22,443 nt of DNA, from the NCBI RefSeq assembly GCF_000003605.2, contig NW_003134845.1, positions 72,140 through 94,582 on the forward strand. Direction: 5' to 3'. Position 1 is the stretch's first letter. Each line of letters starts with the position of its first letter. The notes under the pieces are model-generated. The model worked only from the letters and a program-made list of their open reading frames with translations, ran no database searches and was not told the DNA's origin. The position numbers were made by a program, and so were the translations under genes. This document shows positions 1-9,639 of the stretch, piece by piece. The DNA comes from Saccoglossus kowalevskii. Its lineage: Eukaryota > Hemichordata > Enteropneusta > Harrimaniidae.

Positions 1-505
1 TTTAAACACACGCCATTTTTAAAAACACACACGTCGTTTTTAACACACACGTCATTTTAAAAACACACGCGTCATTTTTTTAACACACACGTCGTTTTTA
101 ACACACACGTCATTTTTAAAAACACACACGTCATTTTTAAACACACACGTCATTTTTAAACACACACGTCATTTTTAAACACACGCCATTTTTTAAAAAC
201 ACACACGTCATTTTTTTAACACGCACGTCGTTTTTAAACACACGCCATTTTTAAAATCACACACATCGTTTTCAAACACACGCATCGTTTTTACACACAC
301 GTTATGTTTTTAAACACACACGTCATTTTTAAACACACACCATTTTTAAAAACACACACGTCACTTTTAAAACACACGTTTTTTAAAACATCCACGCCAT
401 TTAATATACACACATGATTTTTTTAAAGCACATACCATTAAAACGCACAGTCACGCCGTTTTTTTTTAAATGCACACATCATTTTAAAACACACGCCACG
501 GCCTC
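1..505. repeat. CA-rich minisatellite, about 19-bp unit
   Basis: The best-conserved stretch (about 110-180) repeats AAACACACACGTCATTTTT almost perfectly. Copies become more divergent towards 505, with CGTT, CGCC and CATC variants and variable T-run lengths. The array continues past the left edge, so its full length is unknown. No gene lies in it. Confidence 0.9.
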
Positions 506-2990
506 CAATACGTACGTAATTTTGAATTATTAGTACGTTTTCTTCTAGTATACACAAAATAATAAATTTACATTCCGCGCCTCGTATAGGAAAGCCCAGG
601 AAGGATTAATTTAATCAGATTGCCCTCTCCAAAAAACTAACGTGCACTGGACTGCACAATACAGGCATTGTTTGCGAAGATTGTCATCGGTGGTGGCGTT
701 CAGTCAAATTGATCACGTGCTAAGTGCCACAAATGGAACGGCACAGTCTGCCTCGGGCGAATATTATCATGCAGTTTGCGCCATTGGACTATTCCGCTTT
801 GGCCAGTCTAAACATTCCTCCCATTTGGCAATTTGGTTGTTGATGCCCGCGGAAAATTTTGCATTTTGCCCTTACTCGCTCAATCTAAAAATGGAACTTG
901 CCTGCCCTCTTTTTAATGCCCTCCCCCTGAAGATGTTTTATTTTGCCTGCCCGCTAAAAATCCTTTGCGAACACATTTGTTTCACGAACAGCTCCGTTGA
1001 CTGCAACTGTATACATTTATTTTGTGGTCTTCTTTGTAAGAACAGAATAGATCACATCTGTATCATCTTGAAGGTAACTTCCATGGTGTCATGTATATAG
1101 TATCGTACGATCAGGATTAATAGCCAGCATCTGCATATTTGAGAATTGTTGTCGCTCTTCATACTAGATTTTAGTCTAGTTTAAGAGAGGAGGTGGAGCG
1201 CTCGGAGAAACTTGTTTGTATATTATATTTTGATAAATGTTCAATTCATGTTGGTCGGTAGCTGAACGCAACGCATAAATGACAAGGTCAATGTATATGG
1301 AAATAAGTTGTGTACAACATTGGTGACATGTTGGCATTCCACTTCATTTCACTGATTACGGTAATGCCATGGAAACATACCTATGTAACCGCCTTTAGTT
1401 ATTGTATATGTATGTCTGCGATGCTACAGGTCCCCCGTAGACAACAATGCAGAAATTATTTTTCGCATAGAACCAATGTGTCAAGTTTTTTTTGAAAAGC
1501 AAATAGTAAACTGTATCATCACAAATGTTCACATCACAAATCTCCCCTAAAATGAAGTTGACAGTATAAGAAAAGTTGCCCTAGCAGTCTGCTTACTCTA
1601 AATGTATCTCAGATGACAACACTGTTATTTCTAGGATTATAACTATTATTATGACTCAGAACTATATATGACGATAACACATTTGGAGCAGGATGTTCTC
1701 GCTGTTTTCAAAACACCTCTCATCACTGGAGGGCGCCAGCTTACGCTCAAAGATCACATCCTATACTGATACAGGCCCTCACACTGTCGTGTCTACACTA
1801 AAGGATGTACGTATCAAACTCAAGTTACAAGACTAGAGGGCGCTATACCACAATCAAATCAACCCAGTATTTTATACATGGGTATGAAACTAAAAAAAAA
1901 ATCTACAAACAACATATGTTGACCAGTCCCTACCACAGATGGTACACTAACAATACAAATTTACTTCACTATAGCAAAGACGACTCATAAGTTATGAAGA
2001 CTTCCAAATTGACATCAACAAAATGTTGGACGTACTCGCTTTGTAAGCCCCATTATCATAAGCAGTATTTATTAATTTGCGCCGCTGGTTGGAACATGAC
2101 TTGGACCAAATTACTGTTTTATAGAACCGTCTTACCCATGTCACTTGCGGGGAGACCCAGCCCACTTAAGTTACCAAAATGTCGGAAAACTCAAGAACGT
2201 TATGGGTTAGAATAAAATAAAGTTAGCGATTGGTGAAAAGAGTTAAAAATATATCTCCCATGATCTTGAAATTTTTATTTTCACAAGGTAAGAAATGGAT
2301 ATTTGACCAATACAGCGATTACAAAGCCACCAGTTTCATCGAGACTGCTAGAGTTGTTTAGTTTGGCAATGGAAAATCAGAAAATATATATAATGTAGTA
2401 CTGATTTAATTATTTGAGTTTTCAACTAACATATTTTACGATACAATTCGAATTTGTAAATACGTTGTGTGCCGGTGTTATTACAGTGCGCACATTCCAT
2501 GGTGAAGTTATCATTGACGTTTGTTTCAATGCATTGCCATATCTAGGGTGCCGGCTGCTGATGGCTTGCATTGCCGTCAATACCTAATTGAGACCCCCCC
2601 CCCTCAACATCGTTCCGCCACCGTGCCCTCAGCTTCAAATACCATAACATGTATTTATAAAGTGTCGTTAATATCGTCTAGTTAAACCGAGCTCAAAAAA
2701 TGATGGGAGCACGTCGAAGTCATCAGACGTGTTCCTTGTTTAACTACTAATACTTTGACGATCAAATGACCAGGTCTAGCCTGAAAAAATCACATTCACA
2801 TCTATGCCAATCTAATCGACTGTAATATTGAATTCGGAGCAAAAGTCTTTGTTATATGGATCGTAATTGGTTTATATATTTCTGCTGGAGAGCAAATGTA
2901 CACGCGGCATCTTCTGTATTTCGTGTGAACCATTGCTAATCATCATTAATAATTAATTATTCGAAATTGTCAGTTCGGTGCCAAAACAGA
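506..2990. other. Intergenic, no recognisable gene
   Basis: Several short open frames occur (for example 642-1100 on plus), but none shows a known motif, a codon-like pattern or supportive splice sites. The stretch 640-1000 is less AT-rich than its surroundings and could be an old repeat. Two GGCGC-centred CTCF-like motifs lie at 1724-1738 and 1832-1845, and a run of ten C is at 2594-2603. Confidence 0.5.
1832..1845 (+). promoter_or_regulatory. CTCF-like core motif
   Basis: ACTAGAGGGCGCTA fits the conserved metazoan CTCF core (consensus ASYAGRKGGCRSY) at every position. A related copy, CACTGGAGGGCGCCA, is 108 bp to the left at 1724-1738 with one mismatch. Binding is inference only. Confidence 0.35.
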
Positions 2991-3000
2991 AGAAATGTCA

Positions 3001-3142
3001 TTTATTGTCGTGTATCGAGTAGTGAAAATAACTTGACTGGAAATCAACGGTCCATGTTGATATTACATAGCTGGTTCGTTTTAAAACTAGGCTGATGGCG
3101 GAAGAAATAATATAATATTGACATTTTGTTCGTTTGTTTATT
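3001..3142 (-). promoter_or_regulatory. Candidate poly(A) signals of the fucosyltransferase-like gene
   Basis: AATAAA occurs on the minus strand at 3142-3137 and again at 3006-3001. These give 3' UTRs of roughly 140-290 nt after the stop at 3280. Which is used cannot be told from sequence alone. Confidence 0.5.
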
Positions 3143-3279
3143 ATGGAAAACCTGGTGAAAGTTAGTTCATGCGAACTAAATCTGAACAAGATCTTAATGC
3201 AAATAATAATGTGATTGGAAATTAAAATCAATGACGTCAACAAATCAGTGTTTTTATCCCGATACAAAGGTAATCTTGT

Positions 3280-3452
3280 TCATGATCCATATTTTCTTTC
3301 TCGTTTGACTTTTGTGAATGTTGATGTCAGACGTCTGGTTATAGGAACAATGTCTTGTATGTATAGCGATGTTGCTGTGGGGTTGAATTTTCGTTCTGTC
3401 ATCAGAGATAATGACCATGATGAATCGGATGACCCAATAAAGACCTCAGCCC
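3280..3452 (-). CDS. Fucosyltransferase-like exon 7: terminal motif and stop
   Basis: The acceptor is CGCAATTGCAG before 3452. Bases GG close an Arg codon. The exon then encodes AEVFIGSSDSSWS and MTERKF, the conserved end of O-FucT-like catalytic domains, followed by a basic tail and TGA at 3282-3280. The antisense reading frame at 3215-3571 is only a shadow of this exon. Confidence 0.85.
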
Positions 3453-6400
3453 CTGCAATTGCGAATATGGGAATTATAATGATATTAGTAACAATAACTG
3501 TGTCTGTAGCAGAGAACAATCTGTGTAGCTGCACGATAATAACAATTCATGTCAAACATTTGTTTGCATAATTAGCTGATAATTAGGCTAAACTTTGTAC
3601 GTACTAGTGCATAGTTCTTGTTCAAGAAGCGATAATTTGAACATATCTTGCAAAAGATCCTTTCTTCCCGCCACCATGTCCAGTGATATCTTCGAAGCAT
3701 CGAATACATTCTCTGGGTGAATTACTTTCGAGAACTCCTCGACTATTGTCTGCAAAGAATACATTGAAATAATTACAAAGCGCAGTATTATGGTAGACAA
3801 CAGCATGCCATTGAATCTAGGTATCAAATTGTTACGTCAAATATGTACCAATGAGACATTTCCAATCCATGTGTCAAACAGACCATTATTAATTCAGCGT
3901 TATACTCTCATTCGATACCTATATGCAATTTTACATTCCATTTGTCTTCCACCGTTTCCTTATTGCCACTGAATTATTTTATGGATGGGCATACCACATG
4001 TTATTGATTCACTCAAATGTCTTTTAAATCAGTTCACTGTGTAAACACCTGTCCATTCTAAATATTCGAATGGAATTATGAAAGCAACATTACACAGCAA
4101 GGTGTGACATGATATTTCATTCTGGGTTCAACAATTCTGCATAGTAAGGGGTGAAATATTACCCCACGTGTATACTAGATACAATTTCTAATGAACACAA
4201 ATAATGGAAATATGAATGAATATACCTTTGAAAATGGAGGGTGTGCGATAAAGATACAGCTTAGATTATATTTCTTCATCTCAGATGTTATATTCTGAAC
4301 AATGACGGAAAATGTCATTCGTAGTTCAGATGACTTATCACAGAATATATTGCGTATAGCACATCTGTATAGAAGAATCGGTTCATAGTATGGGAGAAAT
4401 GCTTTTCAGTTAGGGAAATCATCAAATGGACTGAGGTGTAAGTGTGATTGTTTGATTGCTTGAAATATTTCTTCAGATTATAAATGTATATATATATATA
4501 ATAATCATGAAAACTCAAACTTGCTATCATTTCTCATTTTTAATATTTATCACATTTAAATCGTATTTCATGAAAACAGTGCTGATCGAATACCACACAC
4601 AGATGTTGAATTTCTTTTAAACAAAACAAACATGAAAAACACGAGCCAGGATCTCACTCTTACGACATGTTGCCCGTAGTGGAATGATTAGCTTATACGA
4701 TATCTATATTTTTACTAACAATTATCATGTTCTACTCACTGTTCAGTAGTCTTGTCTCTCCAATGCAGCGCTAAATACGGCTGGTTACCGCAAATATGCG
4801 ACTTTATATCGTCCGCTGCTTTTCTAATATAGCTCGCTCTCTTTAAATGGTTTTCTATAGTTAGTTGGCGAAGCATGTAGTAAGAATCATGCCCTGGTTT
4901 ATTAGGCAGTACGTCTAACAAACAAAGACATGGAACAGAAGAAAACAACACAGTACTAAGTGTTTCTCTGCTTCCACCTAACGAGACAGGAAGCGACAAG
5001 TTAAATACACCGGTGTATGCATCAATAGTTTCTGCCATCATCTTGTTGGCTTTACGACTGTAATGTACCATGCTTAAACTCCTGCCACAGATGTCCACAA
5101 ACTGTTGAAATGGAATTACGGGTATCAACTGACGAAGTAGTTGTGCGTCAAAGGTCTCACTGAAGTAGTGCATTTCTTCTTTTGTGATTGTTCTAATGTT
5201 CATACCCATGTTGAAAAACGGCGTGAGGACAATGGTGCGATTAGTCGCCATGGCTACTCCAACCGAGTTTCGAAATGCTTGAAATTGCACGTTATTGCCA
5301 CCTCCACCTCTGTCTGCAATAATCGGCAGTAGATACCTGACTTCTACAGGTCTCTTAGCGGCATACGAACCATTAAACCTGTTGACTGCTGGCAGCTTCA
5401 CCACATGGTGTTTTGATGAATTCACAATCTGCATTAATACAGTTTAAGTTGTTAATTACAAAACAGTATTAAAATTAACGTGAAAGTATCTGAAGGTCGT
5501 ATGTGTTCAATATAACTTCAACTAAAGACACGCAAAAAGATACAAGATCAGGACTGAATCAGGGTCAGGATAATTCGAAAAAAAAACAAAACTTATTCTG
5601 CCATAAACAAGGCATAGAAATACAATATACCAAAGGTCTGCAGCAGTCTTGAAATATGGTAATAAACTCATATTACACGAAAACATCATTCCACTGCACA
5701 AATTACAAAATTGTTTGGTCGTGGGAGGGACAATATTTAGTAGAACAGTTCCCAGCTCTGCTACAATTAAGTCAGCTTCGTTTAATGCACATGCAGATTT
5801 ACTCTCACCTGTTTGTTATGCCATATATTATTGTTGTTGTTACCAGATTCTGTGAAAGAGAACATAGAAGGGCGATGATGTATATATTTTAGCTAGACAT
5901 AATTTTATAGTATCTACTTGTTTTCAGAAAACAATAATTTAGATATCCATTTCAAGGGAACAGATACAATGGATGAAATGTATTACACGTGGATTTCCAT
6001 GGAAATATATTATATTAATGCTGCTGACTTTTATGAGAGTTCGAGGAATTATGTTCATCAATATGTCGCAAGGCATCTATGTATATATTATTTAAATTAA
6101 CGACGGACGAGAAATAAATGACAAATATTTAATGACTACGGCAAGTCATGGGGTGTACACAAGACTTGTCATCCTTTCAATAGTGTTCTCTTCCCCTCCA
6201 ATCACAGCATGCCTAATGACATCACCTCGTACGAACACACCTGTTAATGTTACTATATTAAGCTATAACAATAACAATGTTTAATTTGAACAGTGTTCCA
6301 CATTCTAGGGCAAGAGTCTAGATACTCACAGTTAACTTGATTAAATTGTTATAAAGTAGTATAATTTTATGATTTGTTATGGTTAAACTCACCAGATATA

Positions 6401-9043
6401 TTAGAATGTAATTTGATATTCCGCATATCTTCTACCCTACAGAAACAGTGAATAACCGTTGTTAGTACCTGCAGTGTATATTGAGTGGAATATACAGAGT
6501 AATTCGAAAGTATACGTTTATTCCTGTAAACCCACACTTTCTAGTGGGGTTTCTAATATTAATTATATATATCTCCACAAAAACAAGTGTAACTATCTAA
6601 CCCGCATTCACATGAAAATCGTCGGAATCACAGATTAGTTTTTCTATTTTCAACAGCTTGTGTGTGGTTCGAATTTTTTTTAAATGTTAATTTTAAGAGC
6701 ACATCATTTCTGGATTGATGGTAATGTATATACATACATTACGTTACCTTCCAATTTCAATTTGAATATAACATTTCTTAAGTTATATTTGTCGTATTTA
6801 TATTGATATATGTAACTGGTACGCCGGATAATTTGCATAATTTTGTATAAATGGTTTAAGTCATTCATGTAAAGTCTAAGCACATGGTAAATATCACTTA
6901 CACTTGACATCACTCCATGTTCACAACGAGGTCAGTAGGTCAATATTTTATTGATTTGAATACGGACATGTAAATATCCATTTACGACTATGATTTTTGA
7001 TATCGTAAGGGTTATTAAATTATTTCTAATTTACCGTGTTGAGTAAATGCTGGCAACTAGGTGCCACTAGAGATTCAATAAAACAGTAATACAGCAATCA
7101 CAACATAAATCGGTTTTCCTAACATGTTATGGCGGTGAATTAGCCGCCACCCTCCCCCCCAAAAAACACAAAAAACAAAGCTAAATTGGTTCCCAATGCG
7201 ACGCTTGCGATACCAGAAGAGGCGAAGTAGAACTTGTCGCAATATACATTTGTACCTTAAATATGTAAATACCCCTGATATCTCGTTACCAGCGAGAGAT
7301 CACGAGACTTGTTTTACCACTCAAATATCATTTCACTCTCTCCCTTGATTGCGTCTATTGTCAGGGAACAGTGGACAGCTGCTCATAATCCACACTACAA
7401 TGTCATTGCACTCAAACTAGCCTTATATTACGATGTCAAAATGTATAAGCCTTTCTGGAATCAATCATAACATCGTAAAATTCGAAAAAAAACAAACAAT
7501 ATAAACCACCCCAACCAATGCCCCCTCTCCCGGAAGTGATTATTTGATCATTTTTAATTAAACGCTCCTTTCTATAGAAAAACCTGTAATCATACTCCCA
7601 TACCCGAAAAATAGTGTGACAATTTATTTTTTATGTACATGTCTATTGTATTTTACCGTTTAAAGTTATTTTTAACTATTCGTATATTATTTAGCCCGTC
7701 TTCATTCATCCAGATTCATCGTTTGGATGAATGATCAAAAGGTCACCTGAGAGGGCATGATTCACTCTCCTTTATTCACTTTCCATAAATTGATAAGGTA
7801 CAACAAATTCGACGAATTAGATTTAGGCGACATTATGTTAATTATATCCGTATTTAAGTATTTACTGCGAGCACATGGCTGATACGTGTCAACAGTAAAT
7901 ATTAGTTCACCCACTTGTAATGTTACTAGAGTCGCTTCGACGACCGAATGTATAAAAACGACCACTGACAACGCAGTCGACCTGGGGGCTAAAATAACAC
8001 ATGTTCAAATTTCTACACGTTCGTAGAACTTTGGTAATGCCATCACGTCAGGGGCCCTTTAGATGGAGGTTCGCAAATCACGTGATCAGTTATATATTTT
8101 CGTCGTACTTTTATGTTTTGTTTCCCAACGATTTTTTTTTTATATCTTTTTTTTACCTGTCTATGACATTAATCATTCATCTTATAGAAGTGAGCACCAG
8201 TACGTGATCCTATTGGAATGGAAGAACCCGTGATATTTATATTAAATGTACATTCCCGCGTAGTTGAATATCGATGGCAATGGCCTTCATTTGAACATGA
8301 TCCTATAGAGATTTTACTAAAACGCAGACATATTAGTCCATAATGACGTGCAACAGCTTGTCTAGTTTGACACACGATCTCACAGTCTATATTGAATTTC
8401 ATAAATGTATGCAACCTTGTTTGGATGGATATTACTAAGTCGGTAATTCCGTCTACGGTAGGAAAAAAAATGAATCAAATTTATTCAGTGGTTTCTCCAA
8501 TTATTACATACATATGTATGTATAAAACGGCGATTGATAAACACCAGTCAGCTGTTGCCTTATATCAACCGGGTGTGACAGGATTAAATACTCGTTAATA
8601 TTTCTTTTTCATTTGTATAACACTATATTGCACGAATATTCATCGAATCTTTTTTGATTTACTATGTGATACACTGGAATATAGATGATTCGTGTTCCGA
8701 AGCTTCCTCCTTAGTTTAGGATTCAGATAGTTTTAAATGATTCATCTATCAGAGGTTTCTTCAAATGCGGAACAAAATGGTACTCGTACACAGGGGAATT
8801 TATTAATCTCGATATTTGACACTGTCGCGAAATTTAACATGGTTGGGAAAAGGTACAGTTTCCGTGTCAGTCTCGCACTATCCCCCGGATGTCAGCAAAT
8901 TAATATCCCGACCATATGACAAATATGACTTACCGTGTTAAATAAATGGCGCCAGCGTCTAACTGCATATTGTAGAGGAGCAATAAAACAGTGATCAATG
9001 CAAAACAAACACAAAATACGTAAAACCGTTGAATTGTTAACAT
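3280..9043 (-). CDS. O-fucosyltransferase-like type II membrane protein, seven coding exons, complete
   Basis: Coding exons in transcript order: 9043-8934, 6436-6393, 5849-5809, 5428-4740, 4364-4226, 3749-3605, 3452-3280. They total 1341 nt, giving 446 residues and a TGA stop. Every junction is GT-AG and every split codon closes in frame (CG+G, G+AA, CA+A, A+GG). Residues 1-36 carry a signal anchor (hydrophobic about 7-26, with no obvious cleavage site). Residues 37-65 are a short polar, Asn-rich stem. The catalytic region follows: a GGGGNN motif near 106-111 followed by FRNSVGVAMATNRT, an LHWR motif near 286-289, and SSDSSWS then TER near 397-410. This order matches GDP-fucose protein O-fucosyltransferase-like enzymes (Pfam O-FucT), where the basic residue of the HWR/HLR motif contacts GDP-fucose. 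Several NxS/T sequons fit a lumenal domain. A Golgi or ER location is inferred. The acceptor is unknown, and the protein is not clearly POFUT1 or POFUT2. Confidence 0.85.
3605..3749 (-). CDS. Fucosyltransferase-like exon 6
   Basis: The acceptor is TGTATTCTTTGCAG before 3749 and the donor is GTACGT at 3604-3599. The alternative donor GTACAA four bases later gives the wrong phase for exon 7. The exon encodes TIVEEFSKVI through DMFKLSLLEQELCT. The LLEQELC stretch resembles the helix before the SS-W-S sugar-nucleotide motif in this family. Confidence 0.8.
4226..4364 (-). CDS. Fucosyltransferase-like exon 5
   Basis: This exon was found by searching for a reading frame that continues exon 4 with one base needed. 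The acceptor is TTCTTCTATACAG before 4364 and the donor is GTATAT at 4225. It adds 46 residues after CA+A (Gln), including a Cys directly after that Gln and the segment YNLSCIFIAHPP. A central beta-strand ending in a hydrophobic turn is typical of the nucleotide-binding half of GT-B fucosyltransferases. Confidence 0.8.
4740..5428 (-). CDS. Fucosyltransferase-like exon 4: main catalytic exon
   Basis: This 689-nt exon begins after TTAATGCAG and ends ACTGAACA before GTGAGT. It encodes about 229 residues: the GGGGNN loop with FRNSVGVA and NRT at its N-terminal end, then LNKPG-type loops, and YLALHWRDKTTE at its C-terminal end. An ATG overlaps the acceptor (5434-5432), with an in-frame TAA four codons upstream of it. 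I read that ATG as intronic because upstream exons join in phase and supply a membrane anchor. A shorter, soluble product starting there cannot be excluded. Confidence 0.85.
5809..5849 (-). CDS. Fucosyltransferase-like exon 3, 41-nt Asn-rich microexon
   Basis: The acceptor is very good (CTTCTATGTTCTCTTTCACAG before 5849), and the donor GTGAGA starts at 5808. Bases AA close a Glu codon begun in exon 2. Thirteen codons follow, including a run of five Asn, and the exon ends in phase 0, as exon 4 requires. It is a low-complexity stem segment. Confidence 0.7.
6393..6436 (-). CDS. Fucosyltransferase-like exon 2, 44-nt microexon
   Basis: A strong acceptor (pyrimidine-rich TTCACTGTTTCTGTAG) precedes 6436, and the donor GTGAGT follows 6393. 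The first base closes the Arg codon from exon 1. The exon then reads VEDMRNIKLHSNIS, with one base left over. It encodes part of the stem between membrane anchor and catalytic domain and contains the sequon NIS. Confidence 0.7.
6437..8933 (-). other. Intron 1 of the fucosyltransferase-like gene
   Basis: This 2.5-kb AT-rich intron runs from GTAAGT at 8933 to a pyrimidine-rich acceptor at 6437. Apart from the decayed exon copy, I see no coding segment in phase with its flanking exons. A Cys-containing open frame at 8169-8414 lacks usable splice sites. Confidence 0.6.
7035..7125 (-). pseudogene. Decayed second copy of fucosyltransferase-like exon 1
   Basis: Inside intron 1 this stretch repeats the exon 1 pattern. 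It has ATGTTA at one end, a shared ACTGTTTTATTG core encoding ITVLL, and an end reading CAACACG followed by GTAAAT, against TAACACG followed by GTAAGT in the intact exon. It is about 19 nt shorter. The ATG and the hydrophobic core lie in different frames, and both frames meet a stop (TGA or TAG) before the donor. It therefore cannot supply the membrane anchor. It is best read as an old duplicate of the first exon. Use as a non-coding alternative first exon is possible because a weak donor survives. Confidence 0.65.
8934..9043 (-). CDS. Fucosyltransferase-like exon 1: start codon and signal anchor
   Basis: The ATG at 9043-9041 opens a 36-codon exon whose product has a basic start (residues 1-6, MLTIQR) followed by about 20 hydrophobic residues (FYVFCVCFALITVLLLLYNM). 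The exon ends ACACG followed by GTAAGT, a strong donor at 8933. The trailing CG is completed to CGG (Arg) by the first base of exon 2. It was too short to stand out as an ORF. I chose it because it supplies the membrane anchor missing from the long catalytic exon, and because its phase fits. The start has A at -3. The cap site is not determined. Confidence 0.75.
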
Positions 9044-9049
9044 AATATA

Positions 9050-9468
9050 CCTTGGAAATGGAAATGTCGTCTTAGCATTGTCGGGCTGCATCTACTTCAC
9101 TGGTCGTGGTCTGAGTTGAAACGTGCGCCGTATGCAAATATGCTGTGAAATGCAAATATGTATTTCAAATAGGGATTATTGGGCCAACAACTGCTCTGGT
9201 AGTATCTGTATACAAAGGCCGTGACACGAGTTGGAGTCGGTCAGTCAGTGCCCTGTAAATGCCACAAGCAATAAATACACTACAACGAGTTTCAATGTTT
9301 CAAAGAGTTAATGAAATGGCTACAGCGTTGGTTAAATTAGGAGTAATTAACCGTCACTTGTATATACTCTTGATTGGTGTTCCCAGCCTATTCTTATTCG
9401 ACTTTACACACGGAATATTTCACCAGAAATAGTGATTGTATATTTGCTGAACTTCGGAGTTGCCAGTA
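9050..9468. other. Upstream region of the fucosyltransferase-like gene
   Basis: This holds the presumed 5' UTR and proximal promoter on the minus strand, including two octamer motifs. I see no further coding exon. Confidence 0.4.
9132..9157 (-). promoter_or_regulatory. Pair of octamer motifs upstream of fucosyltransferase-like start
   Basis: ATTTGCAT occurs twice on the minus strand, at 9139-9132 and 9157-9150, about 90-115 bp upstream of the ATG at 9043. This exact octamer is the classical POU-domain factor site. The position suits a proximal promoter, but no transcription start is visible and no clear TATA box is placed with confidence. Confidence 0.4.
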
Positions 9469-9637
9469 TTAAAGCGGGAGTGTCGTCACCTGCGCACGCG
9501 CGGAAATTGAGACTCAAGCGACGATATCAAACAACACGCGCTAAAAGCGCAAAGGCTCATGGGTAGACGCGTGTTTGTAAACAACGACACGCTATGGCCA
9601 ACTGACGCATGCGCAGGGGTCGACTCCCCCGCTTTAA
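9469..9637. mobile_element. TTAA-flanked palindromic MITE-like element, 161 bp
   Basis: TTAA at 9469-9472 and 9634-9637 brackets an element with terminal inverted repeats. The left end reads AGCGGGAGTGTCG and, after CAC, CTGCGCACGCG. The right end, reversed, reads AGCGGGGGAGTCG and then CCCTGCGCATGCG. The body is strikingly GC-rich, with internal CGCG-containing short palindromes (ACGCGCTAAAAGCGC, ACGCGTGT). TTAA duplications are the hallmark of piggyBac-type transposases, so a non-autonomous piggyBac-like element is the likeliest reading. It encodes no protein. Confidence 0.65.
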
Positions 9638-9639
9638 TC

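Noticed and set aside
1-505. CRISPR array or telomere repeat
   Set aside because: The units are contiguous with no unique spacers, and the sequence is not TTAGGG-like. The context is eukaryotic.
642-1100. 152-codon open frame on plus
   Set aside because: It shows no domain, no signal peptide and no convincing splice context, and the Cys-rich look is not a known pattern. The longest ORF in a gene-free region can arise by chance or from an old repeat.
3215-3571. 118-codon open frame on plus
   Set aside because: It is antisense to exon 7 of the fucosyltransferase-like gene, whose motifs are clear on minus.
5429-5434. ATG overlapping the exon 4 acceptor as the true start of the fucosyltransferase-like protein
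   Set aside because: It would give an enzyme with no signal sequence. Upstream exons with good splice sites join in exact phase and provide a membrane anchor.
6661-6676. Possible tRNA T-loop (GGTTCGAATTT)
   Set aside because: There is no matching acceptor stem, D-arm or anticodon arm upstream, and the downstream T run follows at once. I saw no convincing tRNA gene anywhere in the window.
8169-8414. Cys-containing minus-strand open frame inside intron 1
   Set aside because: Six Cys in about 50 residues drew attention, but it ends in TAA before the only good GT donor downstream, and its upstream AG sites lack a pyrimidine tract.
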